This document shows, in pieces, positions 1-9,000 of a DNA stretch of 64,000 bases; positions within the stretch are counted from its first letter, which is position 1, and every line of letters begins with the position of its first letter. Source of the DNA: Empedobacter stercoris (lineage in GTDB: Bacteria > Bacteroidota > Bacteroidia > Flavobacteriales > Weeksellaceae). The DNA is taken from the NCBI RefSeq assembly GCF_020281205.1, contig NZ_JACXZC010000004.1, forward strand, positions 62,001-126,000, given 5' to 3'. Under the pieces are notes generated by a model that saw only the letters and a list, made by a program, of their open reading frames with translations, was not told where the DNA came from and searched no databases. Both the position numbers and the translations under genes were made by a program.

Positions 1-1
1 A

Positions 2-313
2 GAAGAACATAATATTTCGAATATTATTGTTGATACAGCGGGTAGGCGAGATATGGTGCATATGCGACTGACTTCCTCAGAAGCTTTTGTGCGTTTTGTT
101 GGAGCTAATATACCGTCCGATTATGATCGTTTAGATGAATGGATTGAAACAATTAAACTTTGGAAAGCCGAAGGATTAGAAAAATTATATTTCTTTATTC
201 ATCAAAATTTGGAACTTGAATCTCCAATGTTAGCTAAATATTTCATCAAGAAATTAAACAATGATTTAGATTTGGATATTCGTGGACCACAAGATGAATT
301 GACGTTGTTTTGA
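2..313 (+). CDS. DUF72 (YecE-like) protein, 3' end only
   Basis: The frame is open from base 2 and encodes the last ~103 residues of a protein whose start lies outside the window. The stretch DTAGRRDMVHMRLTSS followed by FVRFVGAN and a C-terminal YFFIHQN is typical of the C-terminal half of DUF72/YecE TIM-barrel proteins. An ATG at 53 is internal to the domain and should not be taken as the start. The biochemical role of this family is not firmly established. The gene is followed by a promoter for the next gene, so it probably ends its own transcript. Confidence 0.75.
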   Translation, partial: EEHNISNIIVDTAGRRDMVHMRLTSSEAFVRFVGANIPSDYDRLDEWIETIKLWKAEGLEKLYFFIHQNLELESPMLAKYFIKKLNNDLDLDIRGPQDELTLF

Positions 314-334
314 TCGAAAAATTATTGTAGAATA

Positions 335-367
335 AGCGCATTTTATAAATTGTTTCCATTAATTTTG
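335..367 (+). promoter_or_regulatory. Flavobacterial promoter of the argF-type gene
   Basis: TTG at 335-337, a 22-base spacer and TAATTTTG at 360-367 match the Bacteroidota TTG/TAnnTTTG promoter. Transcription would begin near 373, leaving a leader of about 28 bases before the ATG at 402. Confidence 0.55.
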
Positions 368-401
368 TAGGACAAATAAAATCAAAAGATTCTTCTTATT
401 T

Positions 402-1373
402 ATGAAACAATTCACTTCGGTTTATGATGTAGCAAACATCGACGAATTACTAAAAACAGCCTTAGAAATTAAAGCAAATCCTTTTGCTCAACAAGAAGTT
501 GGAAAAAACAAAACAGTTGGTTTAATATTTTTTAATCCAAGTTTACGAACTCGTTTAAGCTCAATTAAAGCAGCATATAATTTAGGTGCAAATGCTTGGG
601 TTTTGAATGCAGGAGCAGATTCTTGGACGTTAGAAATGGCAGATGGAGCTGTGATGAACGGAGATTCACAAGAACATATTAAGGAAGCAATTCAGGTAAT
701 GAGTGCATATTGTGATGTTTTGGGAGTTCGTACATTCCCAAAATTAGTAGATCGTGACGAAGATTATAACGAAATCATGTTTAATAAAGTAAAAGAATTG
801 TCTTCTGTGCCAGTTGTTTCTTTGGAAAGTGCAACGTTACATCCATTGCAATCTTTTGCAGATTTAATTACAATTGCAGAAAAAACAGGTTATACACCAG
901 GAACTCAATCTGCAAAAAAAGTAAAAGTAGTGATGACTTGGGCACCACATCCACGTCGTTTACCACAAGCTGTTCCAAATTCTTTTGCACAATGGTTTTC
1001 TAAAGTAGATTGGGTTGATTTTACAATTGTTCAACCAAAAGGTTTAGAATTAGATCCGAAATTCACAGAAGGAGCGACAATTGCTTATGATCAAGATGAA
1101 GCATTAAAAGATGCTGATTTTGTTTATGCAAAAAACTGGTCATCTTATGAGAATTATGGTCAAGCAAATGGAGGAGATAAAGATTGGGAAATTACGATGG
1201 ATAAAATGAGTTTGACGAACAACGGTAAGTTCATGCATTGTTTGCCAGTTCGTCGTAATGTTGTTGTTTCTGATGAAGTATTAGATTCTGATCATTCTAT
1301 TGTGATTGATGAAGCAACAAACCGTATTTATTCGGCTCAAACTGTATTTCACGAGATTTTGAAAAATAATTAG
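402..1373 (+). CDS. argF: N-acylornithine carbamoyltransferase (ArgF', arginine synthesis)
   Basis: This 323-residue transcarbamylase transfers a carbamoyl group to an N-acylated ornithine, the variant arginine route of Bacteroidota. The carbamoyl-phosphate loop FFNPSLRTR is at residues 43-51, and HCLPVRRN near residue 278 is the signature of the acetyl/succinyl-ornithine branch rather than ordinary OTCase (HCLP). In the MNGDSQEHI segment the residue at position 90 is Gln; Bacteroides succinylornithine enzymes have Pro and Xanthomonas acetylornithine enzymes have Glu at the corresponding site, so substrate choice cannot be read directly. It stands alone, with its own promoter and a strong terminator behind it. 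The arginine role is well supported; the acyl group is open. Confidence 0.93.
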   Translation: MKQFTSVYDVANIDELLKTALEIKANPFAQQEVGKNKTVGLIFFNPSLRTRLSSIKAAYNLGANAWVLNAGADSWTLEMADGAVMNGDSQEHIKEAIQVMSAYCDVLGVRTFPKLVDRDEDYNEIMFNKVKELSSVPVVSLESATLHPLQSFADLITIAEKTGYTPGTQSAKKVKVVMTWAPHPRRLPQAVPNSFAQWFSKVDWVDFTIVQPKGLELDPKFTEGATIAYDQDEALKDADFVYAKNWSSYENYGQANGGDKDWEITMDKMSLTNNGKFMHCLPVRRNVVVSDEVLDSDHSIVIDEATNRIYSAQTVFHEILKNN

Positions 1374-1393
1374 ATTATTTTTTTTTATAAATT

Positions 1394-1420
1394 AAGCCAC
1401 TCATTATGAGTGGCTTTTGT
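1394..1420. terminator. Bidirectional terminator between argF and the secreted protein gene
   Basis: A perfect 10-bp stem, AAGCCACTCA at 1394-1403 and TGAGTGGCTT at 1407-1416, has a 3-base loop. T-rich sequence lies on both sides, so it can end transcription of both convergent genes. Confidence 0.85.
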
Positions 1421-1422
1421 AT

Positions 1423-2717
1423 TTATTTTTTTATTATTTTCTTTGTAGCTTCTTTACCATCAATAAGTGTTTTTAAAATATAAATTCCATTTGGTAAATG
1501 TGATACATCGATTTCATTCTTAGTTGACTTTAATACTATTTGTCCTTGTAAATTATAGACGACAGAAGAAGTTAAATTACCTTTTGTTTTAATTTGTATA
1601 ATATCTGTAGTTGGATTTGGGAATACTTCAAATTTAGTATTAATAACTTCGGAAGTTCCTAAATCAGAATCGGGTAGAGTAATTAGAAATGAAACTAAAG
1701 CATCGTCTGTTCTTCCCAAACCAACGATATGTTTTCCATTTGTAGACATACCTAATGGTAAAGCGAATGTTATTCCTAAGTCATCGTAACCTAAATTCTC
1801 TTTTACGTATGTATTCAGATTAACTAAACCTGTTTTTTCTGTCCAAATAAACCCTTCACCCATTGCAGCTGATCCAGGCCATCCTCTATAATAACCAACG
1901 ATTGTACTACCATCATTATTCGTCGCAGTAGAAGCTCCTCTAAAGAAGATGTTTTCGTTAGGGTGATTAATTGTAATTAGACTTCTTCTTTGCTCCATTT
2001 TGAAGCAGAAAATCCAAATGCACCAATCATCCATTTTCCATCTCCAGAAACACCAGAAAACTCTGTTACAAATTCATCATTTGGTCCTTTAACAATTGTT
2101 TGTTTATTATCTTCCCAATATGCGGCCTGTCTATTGCCATCTTCTCCATCTTGCCATCCAACGTATATTTTACCGTCATTACTTACCGCATTGATACGGG
2201 AAAACCTTTCTTCAACTGTTGAACCTAAATCTACTAAACCTTCTTCTTTTGTCCATACAGCAGCATGCGCATTGTTATCCTTTGATTGTATTAAACCTAC
2301 AACTTTACTACCATCTGGCTGAAAATCCCAAACAGATCCTGCAACTTTATCTAAATGTTGTCCAAATGAACCTAAATATTGCCATGTAGCCGTTGCTAAA
2401 TTATATAAACCCATTTCGACAATATCTGTTGCAGGATTAGCAACCGAAGCAGCAATTAGACTACCATCTTTAGAAACTTTTGGAGAACCTACATTGTATA
2501 CATTTTCAGGCATTTCATTTAAGACTTGGATTCCTTTATCTTTACTCCAAAAGAAATTAGCTTCCGAAGTGTTTAATGTAATAATGTTTCCATCATCAGT
2601 TACATCCGTTGCTGTTTGTCCAGAACCAATCGCATAAACTTGTGCATTTGCATGATTAGTATATAATGAGAGTGCTAAGGCTCCTATAAATAATAATTTT
2701 GAATAAAAATTATTCAT
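1423..2717 (-). pseudogene. Type IX-secreted HAF-like repeat protein, interrupted by a frameshift
   Basis: Two overlapping frames (1977-2717 and 1423-2034, minus strand) together read as one protein of about 430 residues. The first has a Sec signal peptide ending near ANAQV and repeats of the form DGxxxVG...A.W.KEEGL. The second continues the same repeats and ends in a type IX secretion sorting domain (FEVFPNPTTD ... YNLQGQIV ... LPNGIYILKT ... KKIIKK). The join lies at about 1980-1984: the minus strand reads GAAGAAGTCTAA, and one added G would give KEEGLI, matching the WTKEEGL of an earlier repeat. Either this is a true one-base deletion or a sequencing error. The intact protein would be exported and attached to or released from the surface; its ligand is unknown. 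Confidence 0.8.
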
Positions 2718-2964
2718 ATAACTTTGTGTTAATTGTTTATTACTAAGTTATTTATAACATTGATATGTTTTATAAAATAATTCAATAATCATAAAAATTC
2801 TGATTTTATAAAACTTAAAATATTGAAGATTAGTTAATTAAATTTTATTATGTGTTTTTGAAATTCTTGAATTTTAAATTAACAAAGACGTTGGTTATTT
2901 TAAAATACGTAATTTACATTGATTAATTCAATCGGTGAATAAAAAACAAGAATCTATACAAGAA

Positions 2965-2992
2965 TTGATTTGTTGTCAATTTTGTATCTTTG
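2965..2992 (+). promoter_or_regulatory. Promoter of the YciO-like gene
   Basis: TTG at 2965-2967, a 17-base spacer and TATCTTTG at 2985-2992 form a near-ideal flavobacterial promoter. The possible TTG start codon at 2990 lies inside the -7 box, so it cannot be translated from this transcript; the ATG at 3008 is the start. Confidence 0.7.
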
Positions 2993-3007
2993 GATAAAGA
3001 TTTACAA

Positions 3008-3628
3008 ATGGCAGATTATATCCGAATTCATCCAGAAAATCCACAAGAAAAATCAATTGATCAAGTGGTTAAAATTTTACAAAATGGAGGTTTAATTATC
3101 TATCCTTCCGATACAGTGTATGGATTAGGTTGTGATATTACAAATCTTAAAGCAATGGAAAAATTAGCGCGATTGAAAGGCGTTAAACTCGAAAAGTCGC
3201 ATTTCTCTATTGTTTGCAATGATTTGAGCCATTTATCTCAATACACATTACCAATTGACAATAGTACGTTCAAAATCTTAAAACGTGCATTGCCAGGTCC
3301 GTTTACCTTTGTTATGAATGCCTCACGCAGTTTACCTGTCGCTTATAAAGGTAAGAAAACAGTAGGTATTCGTGTGCCGAATCATGCTGTTCCGCAATTG
3401 ATTGTCGAAAAATTAGGAAATCCTATTGCATCAACATCTATTTATGATGAAGATGAAATTGTGGAATATACTACTGATCCCGAATTAATTTTTGAGAAAT
3501 GGGAAAAGTTAGTAGATGCTGTAATTGATAGCGGTTACGGTGATAATGTTGCTTCGACAGTTGTTGATATGACAGATGGCGTAGAAGTTTTGCGTGAAGG
3601 TAAAGGTGATATTGAAGATTATTTATAA
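3008..3628 (+). CDS. YciO-like Sua5/YrdC-domain protein
   Basis: The 206-residue protein has the Sua5/YrdC fold signatures: YPSDTVYGLGCD near residues 35-46, the LPGPFTFVM segment and VGIRVP. The start IHPENPQ and the length match the YciO branch rather than the longer Sua5. Family members bind ATP and L-threonine and make threonylcarbamoyl-AMP for tRNA t6A; YciO itself is a weak or divergent member in E. coli, so the tRNA role is inferred only. The ATG at 3008 was chosen because the promoter -7 box covers the earlier TTG. It is followed after 21 bases by yaaA, probably on the same transcript. Confidence 0.85.
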   Translation: MADYIRIHPENPQEKSIDQVVKILQNGGLIIYPSDTVYGLGCDITNLKAMEKLARLKGVKLEKSHFSIVCNDLSHLSQYTLPIDNSTFKILKRALPGPFTFVMNASRSLPVAYKGKKTVGIRVPNHAVPQLIVEKLGNPIASTSIYDEDEIVEYTTDPELIFEKWEKLVDAVIDSGYGDNVASTVVDMTDGVEVLREGKGDIEDYL

Positions 3629-3649
3629 TTTATTTGAAGAAAAGAAAAC

Positions 3650-4405
3650 ATGAAAATATTATTATCTCCAGCAAAGATGATGAATCTTGAAACGAATGCA
3701 AAATGGAGAGCGACTACACCACAATTTTTAGCACAATCACAAGAAATTATGGATGTAATGAAAGAAATGAGTGCAAAGGATCTTGAAAAATTGATGAAAA
3801 TTTCGAAAGATATTTCTGCTATGAATGTAGAACGTAATCAAAATTGGACGATAAAGCCAACAGCTAAACAAGCTATTCCCGCAGCTTTAGCTTTTAAAGG
3901 CGAGGTTTATAGAGGATTAAATGCAGAAACGTTAAACGAAGAAGCATTAGATTATTTCAATAAAAATGCTTTTTTACTTTCTGGTTTATATGGTATGTTG
4001 AGACCTTCTGATAAAGTAATGTTGTATCGTTTAGAAATGGGGTCCAAATTAGATGTGCATGGTTCTAAGAATTTATATGGTTTTTGGAAAGAAATTTTAA
4101 CGTCATTTTTTAATTCAAAATTAAAGAAGGGAGAGTTTATCCTAAATTTAGCGAGTAATGAATATGCGAAAGTTCTGGATAAAAAATCACTAAAAGCATC
4201 AATGATCGATGTAGAATTTCAGGATTACAAAAACGGTGAATTGAAAAAAATCATGATGTATTTTAAACATGCTCGTGGAGCAATGGCGCGTTATTGTGCA
4301 GAAAATAATGTTGAAACATTGGATCAAGTAAAAGCATTTGATGTAGATGGGTATCGTTTTGATGAGAATTTATCTACCGAAGAAAAATTGGTTTTTACAC
4401 GATAA
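3650..4405 (+). CDS. yaaA: Peroxide stress protein YaaA (UPF0246/DUF328)
   Basis: A full-length 251-residue YaaA homologue starting MKILLSPAKMM and keeping the GLYGMLRPSD and LNLASNEYAKV blocks of the family. E. coli YaaA lowers free intracellular iron during peroxide stress; the molecular activity is still unclear. It lies 21 bases behind the YciO-like gene and is followed by a terminator, so the two likely form a short operon. Confidence 0.92.
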   Translation: MKILLSPAKMMNLETNAKWRATTPQFLAQSQEIMDVMKEMSAKDLEKLMKISKDISAMNVERNQNWTIKPTAKQAIPAALAFKGEVYRGLNAETLNEEALDYFNKNAFLLSGLYGMLRPSDKVMLYRLEMGSKLDVHGSKNLYGFWKEILTSFFNSKLKKGEFILNLASNEYAKVLDKKSLKASMIDVEFQDYKNGELKKIMMYFKHARGAMARYCAENNVETLDQVKAFDVDGYRFDENLSTEEKLVFTR

Positions 4406-4428
4406 TTTACAAATAATATGTATAACTT

Positions 4429-4454
4429 AAAGACTGCTAAAAAGTAGTCTTTTG
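4429..4454 (+). terminator. Terminator after yaaA
   Basis: AAAGACTGCT and AGTAGTCTTT form a stem with one mismatch, followed by TTGTTATTTTT. It ends the YciO-like/yaaA transcript. Confidence 0.6.
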
Positions 4455-4471
4455 TTATTTTTGAGAAATAT

Positions 4472-6790
4472 ATGGAACAGCCTTTTATTGATAATTTACC
4501 TATAAAAATTATTTATTCGTTCGAGACTTTATTCAAGGAACTCGAAGCGTCTGAATATAATTTTGGAGAGTTTAATGCCTTTTTAGAATACCTAAAAGTA
4601 ACTCGTCCAGAATTGATTGATGGAGTGGAAACATTTGAAGATTTTGAAAAATTAATTCATAATGTAGAACCAATTATCGATAAAATTATTCCAAAACCTT
4701 TTATTAAATATAACCTGAAAGCAATAACTTTCCCGTTTTCGGATAAATTTATATTTGCAACCGATCGATTAAAGGAATTCATAGAGAATAAGACATCAAG
4801 CTTAAAATTTAATTATGAACACCTTGATTATGAAACACTCTATAAGTTTTGTTGTTGTTTTATTTTATCAAAATATTACCATAAAAATTTAGAATTCAAT
4901 TTATCCAATCAATTGGTTATAGAAAATGAAAATGGTTACAAAACCTATTTGGGAACGGATATTAATCATGATTATTTTAAAATATTTCCTTCTGAAAACA
5001 AATTCGAATTGTCTGAAGATGAAATTGATGACTTGTTGAATAATTACGAAGACACTTCCTTGTGGATGAAAAAATTTCCGATTGGTTCGTGGATTGCCAA
5101 AGGGTTTAACTTGGTATCATTTTTTGATAACACAACCGAAATCGCACTTTCTAACTTGAAGTCAAAACTTTTATCTTACGGAGAACCTTTTGATATTGTG
5201 AGATCTGATATTATTTCGGCTTTAAAATCAATATTTCGAATCAATGAACTTGAGGTTGGTTTTTCTGCTTACAATTCAGATAAAAATCAATTGGAGATTA
5301 GCCATCTTTTGCAATTAAATAATAGTTTGTTGATGGATCATCGTAAAAAATTGAAATTAACTGATATCGCTTGTACTGATTTACAAAATAAAATTTCGAA
5401 AGCTGATTACTATGTTGTTTCAAGTGTTGATGCAGCTTTCACGAAATTTCCTCAAGACAAAATGTTGAAAATTGCTAAAAATTCAGGAATCAAGAGTTTA
5501 ATTCTTTATCCACTTAAAAATGGAAATTCATGTCTTGGTGTTTTAGAAATTGCTTCAAAAGAAGCTGGAGTTTTTAATCGAATTAATGCGAATCTTTTAC
5601 GCGAAATTACACCGCTTTTAGAAGAATCTATTTACCGCTATTCGGTAGAATTTGAAAATCAAATTAATGCTTATATCCAAACCGAATATACTTCATTGCA
5701 CCCAAGTGTTGATTGGAAATTTAGAGAAAAAGCTAAGGAACATCTATTAAATCGAGGAAATTCGAAACAAAAATCTCAAATTTCTTTTCAAAATGTTTAT
5801 CCAATTTACGGTGAATTGGATGTGCGAAATTCATCCAATATTCGCAATGAATGTCTGAAAATGGATTATATCAATCAATTAAATTATTTGATCTTGATTT
5901 GTAAAGAATTGAATAAACGCTCGAATAAAGTGAAATTCTTGAGTTATATTGAAGATTTGCAAAATTTTTTAGAACGAATTGATAATGTCGATAAAATCTA
6001 TTTTGAAAGTGAATTATTTGATTATATTTCTTTTCAAATACATCCCGAAATTCCGAAATATGTCAAAGAAGATGAGAAATCAATTATAGAAGAATATCTA
6101 AAAAAATTAGATTCGACCACAGGTTTATATTATGTGGAACGCAAAAAGTTTGATCAGTCTATTGCCATTACAAATTCTCTTTTGTCGAATAAATTGGATG
6201 CTTTTCAGAAGGATGCGCAAGAGATTTTTCCTCATTATTATGAACGATTTAAAACGGATGGAATTGATTATAATTTATACGTTGGTCGAAGTATAGCGCC
6301 TTTAAATAAATTTTCGTACCAAAATATTCGAGAAATAAGGTATTGGCAATTGCAAGCGATGATTGCTTTGGAGCAAGGTTACAAAAATATTCAGAAAAAA
6401 AATCCGTTAAAATTGGAAGTTGCTTCGTTACTATATGCAACCAATACGACGCTTGATATTTTGTTTAAATTAGACGAAAAACGCTTTGATGTTAATGGAT
6501 ACAACAATGCAAAATACGAAATCGTAAAGAAAAGATTGAGTAAGGCTTTTGTTAAAGGTTCAAATGAACGCATCAATCAGCCACATAAAATTTGTATTAT
6601 TTATACCGAAGATATTTTGAGAGAAGAATACACAAATTATATTAATTTATTGATAAAAAAGGGATTTCTAAAAAATGATATCGAATATCTTGAAATAGAT
6701 GATTTACAAGGATTAAGTGGGTTATTGGCAATTAGAGTTTCGGTGAATTATAAAAATAAATTGGAAGAATATAAAAAATTAGAAGAATAA
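4472..6790 (+). CDS. Large GAF-domain protein of unknown function
   Basis: The 772-residue soluble protein has no signal peptide or membrane segment. A GAF-like module can be recognised around residues 250-390, with the SLILYPLKNGNSCLGVLEIAS strand-helix pattern of sensor GAF domains near residue 345. The rest is helical and matches no enzyme that I know; similar large GAF proteins are common hypotheticals in flavobacteria. A TATTTTTG box at 4456-4463 lies only 9 bases before the ATG, suggesting a very short leader. The next gene starts 3 bases after the stop, so they are probably co-transcribed. A ligand-sensing role is inference. Confidence 0.75.
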   Translation: MEQPFIDNLPIKIIYSFETLFKELEASEYNFGEFNAFLEYLKVTRPELIDGVETFEDFEKLIHNVEPIIDKIIPKPFIKYNLKAITFPFSDKFIFATDRLKEFIENKTSSLKFNYEHLDYETLYKFCCCFILSKYYHKNLEFNLSNQLVIENENGYKTYLGTDINHDYFKIFPSENKFELSEDEIDDLLNNYEDTSLWMKKFPIGSWIAKGFNLVSFFDNTTEIALSNLKSKLLSYGEPFDIVRSDIISALKSIFRINELEVGFSAYNSDKNQLEISHLLQLNNSLLMDHRKKLKLTDIACTDLQNKISKADYYVVSSVDAAFTKFPQDKMLKIAKNSGIKSLILYPLKNGNSCLGVLEIASKEAGVFNRINANLLREITPLLEESIYRYSVEFENQINAYIQTEYTSLHPSVDWKFREKAKEHLLNRGNSKQKSQISFQNVYPIYGELDVRNSSNIRNECLKMDYINQLNYLILICKELNKRSNKVKFLSYIEDLQNFLERIDNVDKIYFESELFDYISFQIHPEIPKYVKEDEKSIIEEYLKKLDSTTGLYYVERKKFDQSIAITNSLLSNKLDAFQKDAQEIFPHYYERFKTDGIDYNLYVGRSIAPLNKFSYQNIREIRYWQLQAMIALEQGYKNIQKKNPLKLEVASLLYATNTTLDILFKLDEKRFDVNGYNNAKYEIVKKRLSKAFVKGSNERINQPHKICIIYTEDILREEYTNYINLLIKKGFLKNDIEYLEIDDLQGLSGLLAIRVSVNYKNKLEEYKKLEE

Positions 6791-6793
6791 AGA

Positions 6794-7207
6794 ATGGAAA
6801 AAGATGAAGTGTTGCTAAATATTTCGATAGATAGTTCTGCCGAAAATATTTGGAAAGTATTGACAAATGAAGATTCATTTAGTGCGTGTTTTGACGATAT
6901 GAAAATGAGTTGTAACGAGTGGAAAGTAGGAGAGAAGATTATTTTTGAAACGCATAAGAATAATGAAAAAATTGTAGATGAGGCACTCATAACGTCTATT
7001 TTAGAGAATGAAAGATTGCGTTACAATTACAAAAAACAAAACTCTGATCATGAAATTGAAGTGATTTTCAATCTAAAATCTGTGGGTAATTTTACGTATT
7101 TATCAATTGAAGGTAAAGATTTCGCTGATGAGTTTGAACGATCATATTCAGAAAATGCTTGGATAAATATGATGCAAAACATAAAGAAATATGTGCAAAC
7201 AAAATAA
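6794..7207 (+). CDS. START-like SRPBCC/AHSA1 domain protein
   Basis: This 137-residue protein has the pattern of the AHSA1 branch: an N-terminal strand with SAENIWKVLTNEDSF, a central FETHKNN...ALITSILENERLRYNY, and a C-terminal helix NAWINMMQNIKKYV. Such helix-grip proteins bind hydrophobic ligands or act as Hsp90-type co-chaperones; no partner can be named here. It starts 3 bases after the GAF gene, which suggests linked function or at least co-expression. The stop codon lies inside the hairpin that terminates both this gene and convergent menD. Confidence 0.8.
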   Translation: MEKDEVLLNISIDSSAENIWKVLTNEDSFSACFDDMKMSCNEWKVGEKIIFETHKNNEKIVDEALITSILENERLRYNYKKQNSDHEIEVIFNLKSVGNFTYLSIEGKDFADEFERSYSENAWINMMQNIKKYVQTK

Positions 7208-7235
7208 CCTTCAAATTTTTGAAGGTTATTTTGTT
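7199..7235. terminator. Bidirectional terminator between the SRPBCC gene and menD
   Basis: AAAATAACCTTCAAA and TTTGAAGGTTATTTT form a long, nearly loop-free stem with A/T tracts on both sides. It overlaps the last codons of the plus-strand gene. Confidence 0.85.
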
Positions 7236-7247
7236 ATATGATTTCAT

Positions 7248-8918
7248 CTATTTTATAAAAGAAAAATATCCTCTCAAAATAGCATCATTCGATGCGTTTC
7301 GCGTATCAATTTCTAAAATTTTAGGACGACTACTTTCTGCATAAAAATTGTTGAAAGAATTTTCTAAATCAGTTAAATTTGAAATGACTTCATATTCAAA
7401 ATCATACATTTTAGCTAAATGTTCTGCTGTGAAATGATGTTTGGTTTCGAAATAATCTTCGACAACATCTGTTTCGGAAGGACCAGGAATAAATTTGAAA
7501 ATATTTCCACCACCATTATTGATCAAAATAATTCTGAAATTAGAAGGTAAATTAACATTCCATAACGCATTCGAATCATAAAAGAATGAAATATCGCCTG
7601 TTATCATTACTGTATTTTGTTCAGAAGCGATGCAAGCACCAATTGCGGTAGAAGTAGAGCCATCAATTCCACTTGTTCCACGATTACAGAAAACAGGATT
7701 CGAATCGTTGTGATCAAATAATAATCCATAACGAATAACAGTAGAATTTCCATATTGAATTTGCCAATTTTCAGGATAATTTCGAATAATAGAATCGAAG
7801 GCTTTCAAATCACAAAACGGAATCATATTGATATATTCTTTGTGTTTGATATTATTTGCTTCTCTAATCGAATTCCACGTTGTATAATAATCCGATTCTT
7901 TTGGATTGACAAATGGCACAAATTGCTCTAAAAAGAATTCAGGTTTTGTTTCAATTTTGTCCGTTAAAGCCTGAAATGTATCTGGTTGCCAATATTCATC
8001 TAAATGCCAATGTTGCGTTGGTTGTTTTTCACGCAAGAACTTTTTGATCTTTTTAGACACTATATTTTGTCCAATCGTCAAAAGAATATCTGGTTTCAAA
8101 GCTTCTAATTCTTCCTCTGAATAGGGAAAAATAACCTGATCTATTTTATTAAAATAACGATCATTATGAAGATTTGAAGTAACTTCTGTTAGTACAACAA
8201 CCGAATCATCTTGTGCTAATTGCTTAAGCAAATAATCAAATTTGGCATTTGGATGATGCAAACCAACCAAAATCATTTTACGATTCGAAGAATTCCAACG
8301 TTTCATAAAATCAATAACATCAATTTTAGGATATACTTTTTCATCAATTGTGATGTTATCAATTTCTATATCGGGCGTAGAAACAGATTCGTATAAAGGC
8401 TCAGAAAATGGCATGTTGATATGAATTGGTGCCGATTTATGCATACAATCAATCAATGCATATTTCGTCAACAACATATTTCGTGTCAAATCATCTGTTT
8501 CCTCACTTTCTGATAATTGAACGTTGTGAACAGAATGTTTTTCGAATAAATTATTTTGACGAATGGTTTGTCCATCAAAATTATCTACCAAATGTTCAGG
8601 ACGGTCAGCAGATAGGACAATTAGAGGAATATTCTGAAAAAAAGCTTCTGTAATCGCTGGGTAATAATTTGCAGTTGCCGAACCCGAAGTACAACAAACG
8701 ACAACAGGTTTCTGAAGTTGCTGTGCCATTCCCAACGCAACAAATCCAGCCGAACGCTCGTCGATAACACTATAAGTTTTGAAACGTTTGTCATTGGCAA
8801 ACTGCATCGTTAATGCTCCATTTCGAGATCCCGGCGATAATACGATATGATCAATTCCAAAAGCCAAAAATGTTTCGGCAATCAATTGAACATTTAATTT
8901 ATTTGATATTTTTCTCAA
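7248..8918 (-). CDS. menD: SEPHCHC synthase MenD (menaquinone synthesis)
   Basis: A full-length 556-residue thiamine-diphosphate enzyme that joins 2-oxoglutarate (as succinic semialdehyde-ThDP) to isochorismate, the first committed step of menaquinone synthesis. LSPGSRNG near residue 28, TSGSATANYYPA and the ThDP-Mg motif starting ITGDISFFYD with NNGGGNIF are all present. The start is a TTG at 8918: there is no upstream ATG, and the N-terminus fits family length. A TAAATTTG box on the minus strand (8954-8961) lies just upstream, giving a leader of about 28 bases. fabG lies 82 bases upstream on the same strand. Confidence 0.95.
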   Translation of the reverse strand: MRKISNKLNVQLIAETFLAFGIDHIVLSPGSRNGALTMQFANDKRFKTYSVIDERSAGFVALGMAQQLQKPVVVCCTSGSATANYYPAITEAFFQNIPLIVLSADRPEHLVDNFDGQTIRQNNLFEKHSVHNVQLSESEETDDLTRNMLLTKYALIDCMHKSAPIHINMPFSEPLYESVSTPDIEIDNITIDEKVYPKIDVIDFMKRWNSSNRKMILVGLHHPNAKFDYLLKQLAQDDSVVVLTEVTSNLHNDRYFNKIDQVIFPYSEEELEALKPDILLTIGQNIVSKKIKKFLREKQPTQHWHLDEYWQPDTFQALTDKIETKPEFFLEQFVPFVNPKESDYYTTWNSIREANNIKHKEYINMIPFCDLKAFDSIIRNYPENWQIQYGNSTVIRYGLLFDHNDSNPVFCNRGTSGIDGSTSTAIGACIASEQNTVMITGDISFFYDSNALWNVNLPSNFRIILINNGGGNIFKFIPGPSETDVVEDYFETKHHFTAEHLAKMYDFEYEVISNLTDLENSFNNFYAESSRPKILEIDTRNASNDAILRGYFSFIK

Positions 8919-8953
8919 CGTAGTTGTCTTAAATTATAAAAGGTTTTGAGTAG

Positions 8954-8961
8954 CAAATTTA
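8954..8961 (-). promoter_or_regulatory. Probable -7 box of menD
   Basis: The minus strand reads TAAATTTG here. The nearest TTG upstream is only 15 bases away, shorter than the usual 17-23 spacing, so this is a weaker match. The box sits in the loop of an inverted repeat (AAAGGTTTTG / CAAAACCTTT, about 8939-8978). Confidence 0.4.
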
Positions 8962-9000
8962 CTAAACAAAACCTTTCAAAAAGTATGATATTTTTAAGAA

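Noticed and set aside
1990-2322. Plus-strand 110-codon frame opposite the secreted protein gene
   Set aside because: It is antisense to a recognisable signal-peptide/repeat protein and has Ser/Pro-rich content typical of shadow frames.
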